Shown: in pieces, positions 29,223 to 38,556 of the stretch
Layout of the letters: the number at the start of each line of letters is the position of its first letter
Position numbering within the stretch: the first letter of the stretch is position 1
Assembly: GCA_018822365.1 (NCBI GenBank)
Contig: JAHJKL010000038.1
Span: 1 to 58,295, forward strand
Direction of reading: 5' to 3'
Length of the DNA stretch: 58,295 nt
Source of the DNA: Candidatus Margulisiibacteriota bacterium
GTDB lineage: Bacteria > Margulisbacteria > WOR-1 > O2-12-FULL-45-9 > XYB2-FULL-48-7
Program-made: the position numbers and the translations under genes
Notes under the pieces: model-generated
Seen by the model: only the letters and a program-made list of their open reading frames with translations
What the model was told of the DNA's origin: nothing
Database searches by the model: none

Positions 29223-30422
29223 TTAGGCAATAATTTTTGTAACCGCGCCTGCTCCGACGGTCCTGCCCCCTTCGCGGATCGCGAAGCGCATCCCGTCTTC
29301 AACCGCCACGTCGGTGATCAGCTCAACCGTCATGGTGATATTGTCGCCAGGCATAACCATTTCAACTTTATCCGGCAGTTTGATCTCTCCGGTAACGTCG
29401 GTGGTGCGGACAAAGAACTGCGGTTTATAACCATTAAAGAAAGGGGTATGCCGCCCTCCTTCTTCTTTGGTCAAAACGTAAACCTGGGCTTCGAACTTTT
29501 TATGCGGCTTGATGGACCCGGCCTTGGCCAGGACCATTCCGCGCTGAAGCTCTTCCTTTTCAATGCCGCGCAAAAGAAGGCCCACGTTGTCGCCGGCGAT
29601 CCCTTCGTCGAGCAGTTTACGGAACATTTCAATTCCGGTAACGACGGTCTTTTTATGGGAGCCAAGACCAACGATCTCGACTTCTTCCCCGACCTTGACC
29701 CGCCCGCGATCAATTCTGCCGGTGCCGACGGTCCCGCGGCCCGTAATGGTAAAGACGTCTTCAACTGACATCAGGAAAGGCTGGTCAAGCGGGCGCTCCG
29801 GATCCGGCAGGTAAGTGTCAAGCGCGTTCATCAGGTCCCAGATAGGCTTAACTTCTGGCGCGTCTTTCGGTTTGGTGCAGTTCTCCATGGCTTTCAAGGC
29901 AGAGCCGCGGATAAAGGGAATGTCGTTGCCAGGATAGTTGTATTTGGTAAGCAATTCCCGGGTTTCGACCTCAACTAGGTCGATCAGTTCGGGGTCGTCT
30001 ACCATGTCAACTTTGTTCAGAAAAACAATGATCTTTGGAACGTTAACCTGACGGGCCAGAAGAATGTGTTCTCGGGTTTGGGGCATGGGGCCGTCGGCCG
30101 CGGAAACGACCAGGATCGCGCCATCCATCTGAGCGGCGCCGACGATCATGTTTTTGACGTAATCGGCGTGTCCCGGGCAGTCAATGTGCGCGTAATGGCG
30201 CTTTTCGGTCTCATATTCGACGTGAGCGATCGCGATGGTGATCCCGCGGGCTTTTTCCTCCGGTGCGGAGTCGATCTCGTCAAACTTTTTAGCCTTGGCC
30301 ATGCCGGCATTAGCCAGGACGCTGGTGATGGCTGACGTTAGCGTCGTCTTTCCATGGTCGACGTGACCGATCGTTCCTACGTTAAGATGGGGCTTTTTCC
30401 TCTCAAACTTTTCTCTTGCCAT
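29223..30422 (-). CDS. tuf: elongation factor Tu
   Basis: GTPase that delivers aminoacyl-tRNA to the ribosome. The 399-residue protein shows GHVDHGKT, the DCPGHADY switch region and NKVDMVDD, and ends at [10 protein letters not shown]. It follows tRNA-Thr after an 84-base gap and is itself followed without a gap by the vanW-like gene, so the cell-wall and lipid A genes are downstream of a very highly expressed gene. No rpsG/fusA are adjacent, so this is a separate tuf locus. Confidence 0.98.
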   Translation of the reverse strand: MAREKFERKKPHLNVGTIGHVDHGKTTLTSAITSVLANAGMAKAKKFDEIDSAPEEKARGITIAIAHVEYETEKRHYAHIDCPGHADYVKNMIVGAAQMDGAILVVSAADGPMPQTREHILLARQVNVPKIIVFLNKVDMVDDPELIDLVEVETRELLTKYNYPGNDIPFIRGSALKAMENCTKPKDAPEVKPIWDLMNALDTYLPDPERPLDQPFLMSVEDVFTITGRGTVGTGRIDRGRVKVGEEVEIVGLGSHKKTVVTGIEMFRKLLDEGIAGDNVGLLLRGIEKEELQRGMVLAKAGSIKPHKKFEAQVYVLTKEEGGRHTPFFNGYKPQFFVRTTDVTGEIKLPDKVEMVMPGDNITMTVELITDVAVEDGMRFAIREGGRTVGAGAVTKIIA

Positions 30423-30506
30423 GTTACCTTACCTCCGTGAATTTATTTATCGACTCAATATTACGTGAAATTATACCCAAATCGGCCGACAATGTCAAAC
30501 GAAAAA

Positions 30507-30578
<72 letters not shown>

Positions 30579-30588
30579 ATAAAGGTTA

Positions 30589-30617
30589 ATTATATCAAAA
30601 AAAGTCGGACTTTTTAA
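30589..30617 (-). promoter_or_regulatory. probable promoter of the tRNA-Thr-tuf operon
   Basis: On the minus strand TTAAAA (30612-30617), a 17-base spacer and TATAAT (30589-30594) lie 10 bases before the tRNA-Thr 5' end. They overlap the end of pyrE. Confidence 0.5.
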
Positions 30618-31113
30618 GGATGGGATCAAAAGGATAATTTTTTAGGGAGTCTGTTGCCCCTTCTTCTCTGTCGACAACCGAAATAACCTTAACAACGGTC
30701 GCGCCAGCCGCTTCAACCGCGGCAATCGCCTGCAACGCAGAGGCCCCGCTGGTTGAAACATCTTCAACAACCGCAACCTTCCAGCCGGGCCGCAGGTGTC
30801 CTTCGATCTTTTGTTTTGTCCCGTGTTCCTTTTCTTTTTTTCGGACAATAAATCCCGGGATCCCGCTGAGCATGACCACGGACGAGGTGATCGGGTCCGC
30901 GCCCAGAGTCAGGCCGCCGATCGCGTCTATTTTTGAATTACCGATCTTTTCGAGAATGATCTTGCCGATTAAGCGGGCCCCTTCAGGATGGAGCGTGACC
31001 CGCCGGCAATCAATATATAAGTTGCTTTTTTTCCCGGAAGAAAGAGTGAAGTCCCCGGTTTTTACCGCGGAGATCTTTTTGAATAGGGACAATAAAGCGT
31101 CTTTGTTTGACAT
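30595..31113 (-). CDS. pyrE: orotate phosphoribosyltransferase
   Basis: PyrE makes orotidine 5'-phosphate from orotate and PRPP in pyrimidine synthesis. The 172-residue protein has DCRRVTLHPEGARL, the GGLTLGADP segment and the PRPP loop VVEDVSTSGASA. It is a little shorter than most (180-215). A TATAAT (31122-31127) lies eight bases before its ATG without a ribosome site, so the mRNA probably has almost no leader. No other pyr genes are present. Confidence 0.92.
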   Translation of the reverse strand: MSNKDALLSLFKKISAVKTGDFTLSSGKKSNLYIDCRRVTLHPEGARLIGKIILEKIGNSKIDAIGGLTLGADPITSSVVMLSGIPGFIVRKKEKEHGTKQKIEGHLRPGWKVAVVEDVSTSGASALQAIAAVEAAGATVVKVISVVDREEGATDSLKNYPFDPILKKSDFF

Positions 31114-31131
31114 GTTATACGATTATAACAC

Positions 31132-31163
31132 AAACAGGGCCGCTGGCTAAGGCGACCCTGTTT
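31132..31163. terminator. hairpin terminator between the 54-aa gene and pyrE
   Basis: AAACAGGG (31132-31139) pairs with CCCTGTTT (31156-31163) across a 16-base loop. The T-run is short on both strands, so termination may be weak. It separates pyrE from upstream minus-strand genes. Confidence 0.5.
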
Positions 31164-31181
31164 AAAAGCTCGGAAAGATGG

Positions 31182-31346
31182 TTAATCGGCTATTAGGGCA
31201 AAGGCGATCAGGCCGAAAAGGACAAGGATAAGGCCAAGGCTGCCACGGATCAGGGCGAGGAGGTCAACCTGCCAAAGATAAACCAACCAGGCGCCAAGCA
31301 AAACTAAAATGATTCCTATTAAAGCTTTAATGAGCTTAGATACCAT
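31182..31346 (-). CDS. small two-helix membrane protein (54 aa)
   Basis: The start at 31346 is set by GGAGG eight bases upstream; an ATG seven codons earlier has no such site. The 54 residues hold two hydrophobic helices (LIKALIGIILVLLGAWLVYL and GSLGLILVLFGLIAFALIA) with a short loop. No family is named. It lies between a terminator and an SH3-domain gene, so it may be a single-gene unit. Confidence 0.6.
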   Translation of the reverse strand: MVSKLIKALIGIILVLLGAWLVYLWQVDLLALIRGSLGLILVLFGLIAFALIAD

Positions 31347-31409
31347 AAGACAATCCTCCTTCTTCATGAAGATGGGGAAATTATAACAGCAGGGGAGAGT
31401 GAAGGCAAG

Positions 31410-31482
31410 AAAAAACCCCGGGCAGTTTAACTGGTTGCTTATTAAGCAATCAACCTAAAAATGGTTATTTTTCTGCCGGGGC
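31410..31482 (-). terminator. intrinsic terminator of the SH3-domain gene
   Basis: On the minus strand GCCCCGGCAG, formed by the last codons of the gene, pairs with CTGCCCGGGG just before a run of six T. Inside the loop is a smaller hairpin built from TTGCTTAATAAGCAA. The first arm lies in the coding region. Confidence 0.7.
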
Positions 31483-31800
31483 TTTGTCTTTATTGGTTAA
31501 CGCGATCCTTTCGGCCGCTTTTTGTTCTCGTTCAGCCATGACTTCGCCGACCGGGATCCTGGTCCAGCCGACATAGGTATAGCTAAAAGGGCCAAGGCTA
31601 TACGAGATCTTAACCTTATACCAATTGCCGTCAGCTGACATATCGAGCATTTTAACTTCGATCGGGATCGAGTAGACCAAATTTGAGTCTTCTGAAGGGG
31701 CGGTATAGAGCTCTTTAACGGGAATTTCCATGTTCTTTTCAGCCGCCAGGGCGGGCATTAATAGAACGGCTAAAATCGCTATAATAACGGCATATTTCAT
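31465..31800 (-). CDS. secreted SH3-domain-like protein
   Basis: A signal peptide (MKYAVIIAILAVLLMPALA) is followed by an SH3b-like beta domain (KELYTAPSEDSNLVYSI, then DGNWYKVKISY and YVGWTRIP) in this 111-residue protein. It probably binds peptidoglycan or a periplasmic partner. A GAGAGG ribosome site precedes the ATG. A charged tail encodes one arm of its own terminator. Confidence 0.6.
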   Translation of the reverse strand: MKYAVIIAILAVLLMPALAAEKNMEIPVKELYTAPSEDSNLVYSIPIEVKMLDMSADGNWYKVKISYSLGPFSYTYVGWTRIPVGEVMAEREQKAAERIALTNKDKAPAEK

Positions 31801-31867
31801 GTGGCTACCTCTCTACATATATATCGTTATATTAGAAGGGAAACTTGCGTAAAATTAGGAGAGAGCG

Positions 31868-33724
31868 CTATTGATTAAAGAGGTTTTTCAGCTGGTTTTT
31901 GGCTTCTTCGGCCAGGCGCTTTTTTTCTTCTTCAGCTTTTGCCTTGGCCTCTGCCCCGAGCCGAGTCGCTTCTTCTTTGGCTTTATTTTCCAGTTCAACT
32001 TTTTTTGCCTCGACCTTCAATTTAACTTTGCCGACCACTGCTTCAATTGGTTTGTCAAGAATCGGGAAAGGGATGGGTTTTTTCAGGCTCCCTTTTAGTT
32101 CAAGGGTTAGCTCGAGCCAGTTATCCTTGTCGCGCAGAAGATTATATTCCCGGGAAAGTTCCCTGGTCGCGCTTGGCGAGGCCCGCAGGACCAGGCGATT
32201 CCCCTCGACAAAAACCTGACGCGCCAGATCAGCGCCTCCATTGAACTTAATGTTCAGATCGTTGTCTCGCAGGTTAAGGTCCTTCAGCCTAACGACCATT
32301 TTGTTGAGGGAAAAGTCAGCTGACAAACTTTGAAGAGAAAGATCCTGCTTGAGGGACGAGGCCCCGATCTTTTCGGCGATCGCGTCGATCGTTTTTAGCC
32401 GCTTAAGGGCTCCATTATTTAAAGAGAAGGAGCCGTTCGCGGTCAAATTGTTTAACAACGCGGGCGCCTCAACCCCGGCACCGGAAAGAGAAAGATCGAG
32501 ATCAAGCTTTCCGTAAACCTTGTCAACTAAATCCCGGCTATCGGGGAGAGAGGCGAGCATGCCGACAGCCAGATCGTTAATAAACCGGGTTGAGTCGAAA
32601 CCGGAAAGTTTGAGGCTGGAGACCGAGTAAGAAAGCCCGGGGACATTAAGGTTTACGGTCCCCCTTCCTGACAATGACCCATTATAAACCGCGAGCTCTT
32701 TCAGGTCGAGAGAGGCAACTTTTTGCTTCAAGCCGAGCGCAGCGTTGATCTTGTCGATCTTAAATCCTTGAAATCTGATGTTGCTGGCGGCAATGGTCCC
32801 TTTAAGGCTGACATTGGCCGGGATCGATCTTGCCGCTTGATTGACCGAGGCTGTTAACATGCCGGGCGAGGCTTTTTTCTTTGGAGCGGTTGCCGGTCCG
32901 GCAACAAGGGCTAAAAGCGGGTCGATCTCGATACCATTGGAAAGGAGGGCCACCTCAAGGTGTGGAGCCAGCTTCCAGGAAGAAACGGCGGCAGATCCGG
33001 TCAATGACTCATTGGCGACCGATATGGCCAGGCTAGAAACAACGATCGTCTCTTTTGGCAAGTTGATCCCCACTTTGGCGCCAAGCTCCAACGGGATCTC
33101 CTTTCCGTTGTAAACTACGGTTGCCGAAGCCTGAAGCTCGATCGGGCGGACCAGGGCCAGTTCAAAACCGGATATTTTCAGGTTAAAAGACTTAAGCTCG
33201 TTTCGGCTCTTTGTTGCCTGGTCGAGATAAACGACTTGTCCTCCGGTGATGGAAAAACTGGTCATAAAAAGATCAAAAGGAGGCTTGGCCGGCATCTTTG
33301 CTGAAGAGGGGCGTTTTTGCCCGCCGCTCCCCTGGGTGAGATCGGAAAAGTTGAACTGGCCCCCAGCTGACTTTACAATAAAAACTACCGGCTTAACCAG
33401 TCGTAATTCCTTGACGACAAAATGCCGGGAGAAGAGAGGCCAAAACGCGTAACGGAGGTCGATCGACTCGGCGGCGACAAATGATCGGCCTGAAAAACCG
33501 GGGCGATCGCTGATCGTCAGCCCTTTGAGACGAATACCGGAGAAAAGGTCAAAGGCTACCGAGCTGATCTTTACTTCCCGGTGAATGGATTCCGATATTT
33601 TTTGAGCGGCAAAATCTTTGATCTTTTCGAGCGGGAAGACGAACGGGAGAGCAACGGTTCCAATGATCAGTAAAATTAACAGGCCGCCCAGAAAAATAGC
33701 AAACCATTTAATGGCTTTCTTCAT
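31868..33724 (-). CDS. AsmA-family envelope protein
   Basis: A 618-residue protein with an N-terminal signal anchor (about 7-28) and long beta-rich repeats. AsmA hallmarks near the start are LEKIKDFAAQKISESIHREVKI and LFSGIRLKGLTISDRP, then LRYAFWPLFSRHFVVKELRL. The C-terminal 50 residues are a Lys/Glu/Ala-rich coiled coil. AsmA-like proteins act as periplasmic bridges thought to carry phospholipids between membranes. It follows a DUF2892 gene by 16 bases and fits the LPS-bearing envelope shown by the lpx genes. Confidence 0.75.
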   Translation of the reverse strand: MKKAIKWFAIFLGGLLILLIIGTVALPFVFPLEKIKDFAAQKISESIHREVKISSVAFDLFSGIRLKGLTISDRPGFSGRSFVAAESIDLRYAFWPLFSRHFVVKELRLVKPVVFIVKSAGGQFNFSDLTQGSGGQKRPSSAKMPAKPPFDLFMTSFSITGGQVVYLDQATKSRNELKSFNLKISGFELALVRPIELQASATVVYNGKEIPLELGAKVGINLPKETIVVSSLAISVANESLTGSAAVSSWKLAPHLEVALLSNGIEIDPLLALVAGPATAPKKKASPGMLTASVNQAARSIPANVSLKGTIAASNIRFQGFKIDKINAALGLKQKVASLDLKELAVYNGSLSGRGTVNLNVPGLSYSVSSLKLSGFDSTRFINDLAVGMLASLPDSRDLVDKVYGKLDLDLSLSGAGVEAPALLNNLTANGSFSLNNGALKRLKTIDAIAEKIGASSLKQDLSLQSLSADFSLNKMVVRLKDLNLRDNDLNIKFNGGADLARQVFVEGNRLVLRASPSATRELSREYNLLRDKDNWLELTLELKGSLKKPIPFPILDKPIEAVVGKVKLKVEAKKVELENKAKEEATRLGAEAKAKAEEEKKRLAEEAKNQLKNLFNQ

Positions 33725-33740
33725 AAGCCTGCCCCTCTGA

Positions 33741-33941
33741 TTACTTGGCCAATTTTTGGATCAAGGCTATAATCGGGCAGTATCCGGAGAGCCCGGTCAA
33801 CATCAAAACAACCCCAACAATCAACAGCAACCAGACGAAAAAAACATGGAGAGGCAGATAGGTAGCAAGAAGCAGCAGCAAGCCGCCCACAAAGATCCTG
33901 ATGAAACGCTCAAACGTTGACTGGTTCGTTTTTATATCCAT
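33741..33941 (-). CDS. DUF2892-type small membrane protein
   Basis: The 66-residue start at 33941 (MDIKTNQSTFERFIRI) is fixed by AGGAGG five bases upstream. Two helices (GGLLLLLATYLPL and FVWLLLIVGVVLMLTGLSG), ending in GYCPIIALIQ, follow the DUF2892/YgaP transmembrane pattern. The CP pair near the end is characteristic. It precedes asmA closely and probably shares its transcript. Confidence 0.75.
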   Translation of the reverse strand: MDIKTNQSTFERFIRIFVGGLLLLLATYLPLHVFFVWLLLIVGVVLMLTGLSGYCPIIALIQKLAK

Positions 33942-34056
33942 GACTTCCTCCTGTAATAACCTGAGAAAGTATAGGCCGAAAAACAAGCCATGTAAAGGGA
34001 GTAATTGTGCCGGGAATAATTATGAAATTCAAGAATAATTTGCGCGAAAATATTAT

Positions 34057-35181
34057 ATGAGCATGACAGTCGGAAAGGCGCGCCCCAAGGATAACCGAAG
34101 GCTTTCTTCCCCATATTACCTGCATGGCGAGGACCTTTTTTTAAGACGGAACGGGCGTGAAGTGTTCGTGAAAAAGGTCTCATCCGCGGCCGGCTGGATA
34201 CCAGAAAAAGGGGCGGTTATCCTTGCGCCGGGGATTGCCTGCAATGGCAATCTCTTCAGGGTGACAAGCGATGGAGAATGCCTGACCTTTGACCACGCGA
34301 CATCTTTTGCCAATCTGCTGGCCAGTGCCGGATACCAGGTTTATCTTTGGCACTACAGTTCGTCGCAAAGGATCATGGAGCGCTATGTTTCCCGCTTTTG
34401 CCAGGAGAGCCAGCGCTATGATGTAAAGGGATGCCGGGTCCCGTCCTCTTTGGGTTTCGACCAGCTAATGAGCGATGAAATGCCGATGGTCCTCGACCTG
34501 GTTTGCCAAAACTCCGGCCGGGAAGAGGTGGCCTGGATCGGCTTCAGCATGGGAGGAATGCTTGCTTATGCCTATCTTGCCTGCCAGGCGGACAAAAGGA
34601 TAGACAAATTAATTACGATCGGCAGTCCGGTCTCTTTTTCCACCAGGCTGCCAAAGCTGATCTCCCATGCCAACCGCATTTCCAGCACGCTAGGTATAAA
34701 GGACCGAACCGTTGGCGCGAGAATATCAGAGAGGTTTGTTTTATTAAGCGGCATGCTTAAGTACGCGCCAAAGAAGCTGTTAAGGCTCGACCCGTTGGTC
34801 GGCTTTCTGTACAACCCGGGGAACGTTTCCGACGGTGCCCTGGAATCCTTTTTCAGCAAGATAGTTGAACCGATCCCGGCCGGCCAGGAAAAGTCTTTCA
34901 GCCAGTTTGTCCGAAACGGGTTTTCCTCTCTTGGCGGAGAAGTTAATTACCTGGAAGAAATGCGGCGGATAAAAGGGTTGGGAGTTAGGACTCTTTTCTT
35001 TTATGGCCAGCTCGACCAGTTAGCTGTTCCTAACAGCGTCATGCTGGCGCACGAAGTGGTCTCGCCAGCTAACCGGCGCAATCTGGTCGAAGTTAAGGAG
35101 GCCGGACACAACGACCTGGTTATAGGGCTTAACTCGCCAGAAGCGGTCTGGGGCCCCTCCTTGGAATGGCTTGAATCATAA
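34057..35181 (+). CDS. alpha/beta hydrolase
   Basis: The 374-residue hydrolase has a complete triad: nucleophile S164 in GFSMGGM, an Asp in FYGQLDQLAVP, and a His in GHNDLVIG. VILAPGIACNGNLFRV with YQVYLWHYSS resembles PHA-synthase or polyester-hydrolase relatives, but the substrate cannot be told. It has no signal peptide, so it is probably cytoplasmic. It diverges from the DUF2892-asmA unit and precedes a secreted muramidase-like gene. Confidence 0.65.
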   Translation: MSMTVGKARPKDNRRLSSPYYLHGEDLFLRRNGREVFVKKVSSAAGWIPEKGAVILAPGIACNGNLFRVTSDGECLTFDHATSFANLLASAGYQVYLWHYSSSQRIMERYVSRFCQESQRYDVKGCRVPSSLGFDQLMSDEMPMVLDLVCQNSGREEVAWIGFSMGGMLAYAYLACQADKRIDKLITIGSPVSFSTRLPKLISHANRISSTLGIKDRTVGARISERFVLLSGMLKYAPKKLLRLDPLVGFLYNPGNVSDGALESFFSKIVEPIPAGQEKSFSQFVRNGFSSLGGEVNYLEEMRRIKGLGVRTLFFYGQLDQLAVPNSVMLAHEVVSPANRRNLVEVKEAGHNDLVIGLNSPEAVWGPSLEWLES

Positions 35182-35225
35182 GCGGTTTAGTGAAATTGCC
35201 CCATATATTGTTCGATATTGATTTA

Positions 35226-35942
35226 ATGAAACTATTTAAAATAGCCGCTTTATTGATGATCCTTATTCTTTTAAGTGGCGCGGCCGAAGCCAGGGACCTG
35301 CGAGCGGTCAAGCTTAAGCGCTTTCTTGACCGTTATGAGTTTAGCCCATTGCGCGGGCATGAACAGGAGATCGTCTATTGCGCGGACAAGTTTGGGATCG
35401 ATTATCGATTGTATGTCGCGATCGCTGGAGCGGAAAGCACCTACGGCAAGCGATTTCCAGCCACCAGAAAAAATTTAACCGGCCACCGCAATGGCGATAC
35501 CGCCTTTGAATCAATCTTCGACAATATTTACCAAACCAGCAAGCTGATCGGGACCAGGCATTATTACAGGAAATACCGGCAGACAAAAGACATCTGGGAC
35601 CTGGTTTATGTATATAAGGGGGTCCCGCCATACGATCATTACGTCAGAAACCTCCGCTATGCTTTGGATACGATCACCGCGGTTTCGGTAGAAGACGTTA
35701 AAAAAGAAGAAGCGGCCTGGCTGGCAAAGATCAATTCACCGGAATATCTGGCTGAAGTGAAGAGAAAATTCCAGGCGGCTGCCCTGGCGACATGGAGTGC
35801 CCTAAGATACGACAGGTACGCGACCGGCAAGACTTCTACGGTTGATATACAAAAAGAAGCCGAAAAAGCGCCTAAGATAGAGCAGATAAAGCAGAATGTT
35901 TTTGTCGCGAAAGACGAGCTCAGGCGCGCGGACGCTTTTTAA
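35226..35942 (+). CDS. secreted muramidase/glucosaminidase-like protein
   Basis: The start at 35226 gives a clear signal peptide (MKLFKIAALLMILILLSG, then AAEA). A GTG start 36 bases upstream is less likely, and neither has a good ribosome site. The 238-residue product has ADKFGIDYRLYVAIAGAEST, with a candidate catalytic Glu, and the NLTGHRNGDTAFESIFDN and YVYKGVPPYDHYVRNL regions typical of GH73/lysozyme-like peptidoglycan hydrolases. Its end overlaps the convergent flavin reductase gene by 23 bases. Confidence 0.6.
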   Translation: MKLFKIAALLMILILLSGAAEARDLRAVKLKRFLDRYEFSPLRGHEQEIVYCADKFGIDYRLYVAIAGAESTYGKRFPATRKNLTGHRNGDTAFESIFDNIYQTSKLIGTRHYYRKYRQTKDIWDLVYVYKGVPPYDHYVRNLRYALDTITAVSVEDVKKEEAAWLAKINSPEYLAEVKRKFQAAALATWSALRYDRYATGKTSTVDIQKEAEKAPKIEQIKQNVFVAKDELRRADAF

Positions 35943-36498
35943 CGGAAAAGCCAAACTTCCCCAGCTGTTTTCCCAACACATAATAATGTCCGTGAGAGTA
36001 GCAGATCAGGTCGGCTGACTGCAGGTTGAGCGCGCCTTTTTTGTCTATCAATTTATTGTCAGCGTGGACCGCTAAAACCTTGGCCAGGAACATGTCGTGA
36101 GAGCCAAGATGACGGATGTCGGTGACCCGGCATTCGAGGTTGACCGGGCTTTCGGCGATCAAAGGGGCCTTGACCTGTTCGGCCTTTTCCGCGGTTAGCT
36201 TAAGGTGAAAGAGTTTATTGGTTTCTCTTCCGGACTTTACTCCGCAGAAATCGGTGGCAAACGCCAGTTTTTTTGTCGCCAGGTTTATAACAAACTCGCC
36301 CGTCCTTTTTATGATCTGGTATGAGTGGCGTGACGGCCGGATTGAAATAAAGGCCATAGCCGGATCGCTGCAAACGGTCCCGGTCCAGGCGATAGTAATG
36401 ATATTATAATTTTCCTTTTTGTCCCCGCAGGAGACTAAAACGGCCGGTGCGGGATAAAGCATTGTCCCTGGTTTCCAGATCGCTTTGCTTTGTTTCAT
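35920..36498 (-). CDS. flavin reductase-like FMN-binding protein
   Basis: This 192-residue protein has the FMN-binding split-barrel fold: YNIITIAWTGTVCSDPAM near residue 31 and SIRPSRHSYQIIKRTGEFVINLA are typical. Such proteins reduce or bind flavin for partner oxygenases. The partner is not shown here. It overlaps maf by four bases and the opposite-strand muramidase by 23. Confidence 0.8.
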   Translation of the reverse strand: MKQSKAIWKPGTMLYPAPAVLVSCGDKKENYNIITIAWTGTVCSDPAMAFISIRPSRHSYQIIKRTGEFVINLATKKLAFATDFCGVKSGRETNKLFHLKLTAEKAEQVKAPLIAESPVNLECRVTDIRHLGSHDMFLAKVLAVHADNKLIDKKGALNLQSADLICYSHGHYYVLGKQLGKFGFSVKKRPRA

Positions 36499-37067
36499 AG
36501 TAGTGCCCCCATTTCTTTAAATATGACCGCCAGCCTGGCGATAGGCAGACCAACAACATTGTCATAGTCTCCGTCAACTTTTTCGATGAACCCTTCTTCT
36601 AATTCCTGGATCCCATAGGCGCCGGCTTTATCGAGCGGCCGGCCGGTGGCGACATAGTCGGCGATCAGTATGTCGGCGACCGGCTTCATTCTAACGATGG
36701 TTGTTTCGTACCCAGAGCTGCAAGCCATTGAGTCCGAGTCAATAACCGCGAAACCGGTTATAACTCGGTGGCTCCGGCCGGAAAGGCTTTGCAGCATCAA
36801 GGTCGCTTCGGCCTGATCTTTTGGTTTGCCGAGGACCCGGTCGCCAAGCACGACGATCGTATCTGCGCCGAGGATGAGCGCCCCTTTTTCTTTTTTCGCG
36901 ACCGTCCTGGCCTTTGCGATAGCCGCCTTTTCGGCGAACTCTTCGGGGGAATTTCCAACAACGGAGGCTTCGTCCACCAAGCTAATGGTCACCTCAAAAT
37001 CCGGGACGATCTTTTTTAGCAGCTCCTTGCGGCGCGGCGAAGCGGAGGCAAGAATGATTTTTGTCAT
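36495..37067 (-). CDS. maf: Maf-family nucleotide pyrophosphatase
   Basis: Maf enzymes hydrolyse dTTP, UTP and modified nucleotides. The 190-residue protein has the signature start ILASASPRRKELL, the catalytic ILGADTIVVL and VITGFAV. A TATAAT (37075-37080) seven bases before the ATG and no ribosome site suggest a leaderless mRNA. It leads a two-gene unit with the flavin reductase. Confidence 0.92.
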   Translation of the reverse strand: MTKIILASASPRRKELLKKIVPDFEVTISLVDEASVVGNSPEEFAEKAAIAKARTVAKKEKGALILGADTIVVLGDRVLGKPKDQAEATLMLQSLSGRSHRVITGFAVIDSDSMACSSGYETTIVRMKPVADILIADYVATGRPLDKAGAYGIQELEEGFIEKVDGDYDNVVGLPIARLAVIFKEMGALL

Positions 37068-37109
37068 AAATGTGATTATAGCAGAAGGGGGAAGGGCCAG
37101 CCCCTCTTT

Positions 37110-37958
37110 CTAATTTAAATACTTATCTAATGAGCCATTATAATTTATTCCATTCATTTCTCTTAGTACTGTGATAATTATTTGTTCAAGCCTTTCAAAG
37201 GTTTCCCACATTGTTTTTAATTCAATATTTAATTTGCCGTTATGGACCAGGTCACATCTTGTGCCGTAAAGCTTCCCAATGGCTAATTTTTCTTTTGTTT
37301 CCATGACTGATTTTCCTGTAAGTTTTGCGAGAAAAATAATTAAAGCCTCTATATTTGATGTGTCTTTCATTGGAAATATTTCAACTATAGTCCATAGCAA
37401 AAGAAATTTTTCTTCGCTTGGTTTTAAGGGGCAGGCTTTTGCATAAAATCTAGACATTAATTTAAATCTTTCAAAAAGATCATTATTTTGACGATGTTTT
37501 TTTCTTGCGGTGGCCAATTGTTCTGATAAAAAAGAGTTCTCAATGGATATAGCCTTAGAAACTCTTACCCAAGACTCAAGAATTGCTCTGTTTTCGTTGA
37601 GTATCCATCCCCGATAAACAAGTTCGGCAAAAATGTCCGAATTAATAACGATGGAAACCATAGCAAGGACCATGTCAACCTCATTCTCACATACAGATTT
37701 TGCCAAAAACGGGTCGACCTCTTTGGTTCTTGCTGTGATTTGGATGTAGGTTTGGCCTTCTTCAAGGGTTAATGGGCTGTTTTTAGCAATGAGGGAATCT
37801 TCTTTTTCTGGTAGAATAGATGAAACTTGCCTGGGCGTATCAAAAGATCTTTTACCCCGAAACACCTCAAAAACCACTTGATCAGATATGATTTTAATTG
37901 GGGGATTTCGAACTAAACTTGTTTTATAAATAACTGCATATTTAATATAATTTGTCAT
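37110..37958 (-). CDS. HEPN/Apea-like protein of unknown function
   Basis: The 282-residue protein ends with a helical domain carrying RCDLVHNG (R234, H239), the R-x4-H motif of HEPN ribonuclease-fold proteins. The Apea-like layout (long N-terminal half, LLLWTIVEIFP, then the R-x4-H) supports this. HEPN proteins often take part in defence or toxin systems, but that is inference here. AT-rich codon use differs from maf next door. Its ATG overlaps the stop of the small ORF upstream. Confidence 0.55.
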   Translation of the reverse strand: MTNYIKYAVIYKTSLVRNPPIKIISDQVVFEVFRGKRSFDTPRQVSSILPEKEDSLIAKNSPLTLEEGQTYIQITARTKEVDPFLAKSVCENEVDMVLAMVSIVINSDIFAELVYRGWILNENRAILESWVRVSKAISIENSFLSEQLATARKKHRQNNDLFERFKLMSRFYAKACPLKPSEEKFLLLWTIVEIFPMKDTSNIEALIIFLAKLTGKSVMETKEKLAIGKLYGTRCDLVHNGKLNIELKTMWETFERLEQIIITVLREMNGINYNGSLDKYLN

Positions 37959-38191
37959 ACGACCATTATCAGTCTCGGCCTTAGAGGGGCACTGGCTGTT
38001 CGCCTGCGCATAGGATTTGTTACTCTGCGTTCAATAGGAGAGACGGTTTCGTGACGATGCCACTCGGAAACCTGCGAATAAACTTCGCGGTTTCCGAGCA
38101 AGACTGAAAGAGGATTGAAGCCGTAGTATTCAGTCGTAGGCTCCAGTAAATCAAATGGTGGCCGATCGTTCATAGTGGAGATGCGGATCAT
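37955..38191 (-). CDS. possible small ORF linking the HEPN gene and the split lipoprotein frame
   Basis: This 78-codon frame overlaps its neighbours by ATGA at both ends, which suggests a coupled set. Against it, the sequence is Arg-rich with no family, and the frame runs through the hairpin repeat at 38063-38098. It may simply be repeat-bearing DNA read by chance. Confidence 0.3.
   Translation of the reverse strand: MIRISTMNDRPPFDLLEPTTEYYGFNPLSVLLGNREVYSQVSEWHRHETVSPIERRVTNPMRRRTASAPLRPRLIMVV
38063..38098 (+). repeat. hairpin repeat copy A
   Basis: Outer arms CTCGGAAACC and GGTTTCCGAG pair perfectly. After a bulged T come inner arms GCGAA/TTCGC and the loop TAAAC. Bases 38068-38095 (28 bp) recur exactly at 51201-51228. 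A related inverted copy lies at 51235-51274. Confidence 0.7.
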
Positions 38192-38556
38192 TGATTTTCG
38201 AAATACTTTTTAAGTTCTTTATCTTGTGTTGTCGTGCCACTGGCTTTATCTATTTTAAATTTAAAAAGGTATGTTTGTCCCCCTACGGATAGCCTTAAAT
38301 GATATGGATAATTGTCAGTCTTCTTTTGAAAATAAACATAGCCTAAAATTGCGGTCTCTGGGTCTATGGCTATTTCGTCAGGCAAAGAATATTTCAGGTA
38401 TTTATCGGCTAGTTTTTCGATGTAGTTCAGTTGGCTTGTTTGAATCCCTTTTGAAATGCCTGAGGCCAAAGCGGAGATTGGTTCGTTTTGCTCTGTGGCC
38501 GAATAATTTGATTTAGTGGCGCTATTATGCTTGTTTACCGAAACAGTCGTCCCCCC
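38188..38556 (-). pseudogene. in-frame continuation of the lipoprotein gene after a TAA stop
   Basis: Directly after the TAA of the lipoprotein gene the same frame stays open for 122 codons. It has a Ser/Thr/Asn-rich linker and then a beta-rich domain (GYVYFQKKTDNYPYH, SVGGQTYLFKFKIDK). The first in-frame start codon is a TTG at 38469 without a ribosome site. This looks like the distal domain of one protein cut by a nonsense codon, or a separate gene whose start I cannot see. Confidence 0.45.
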
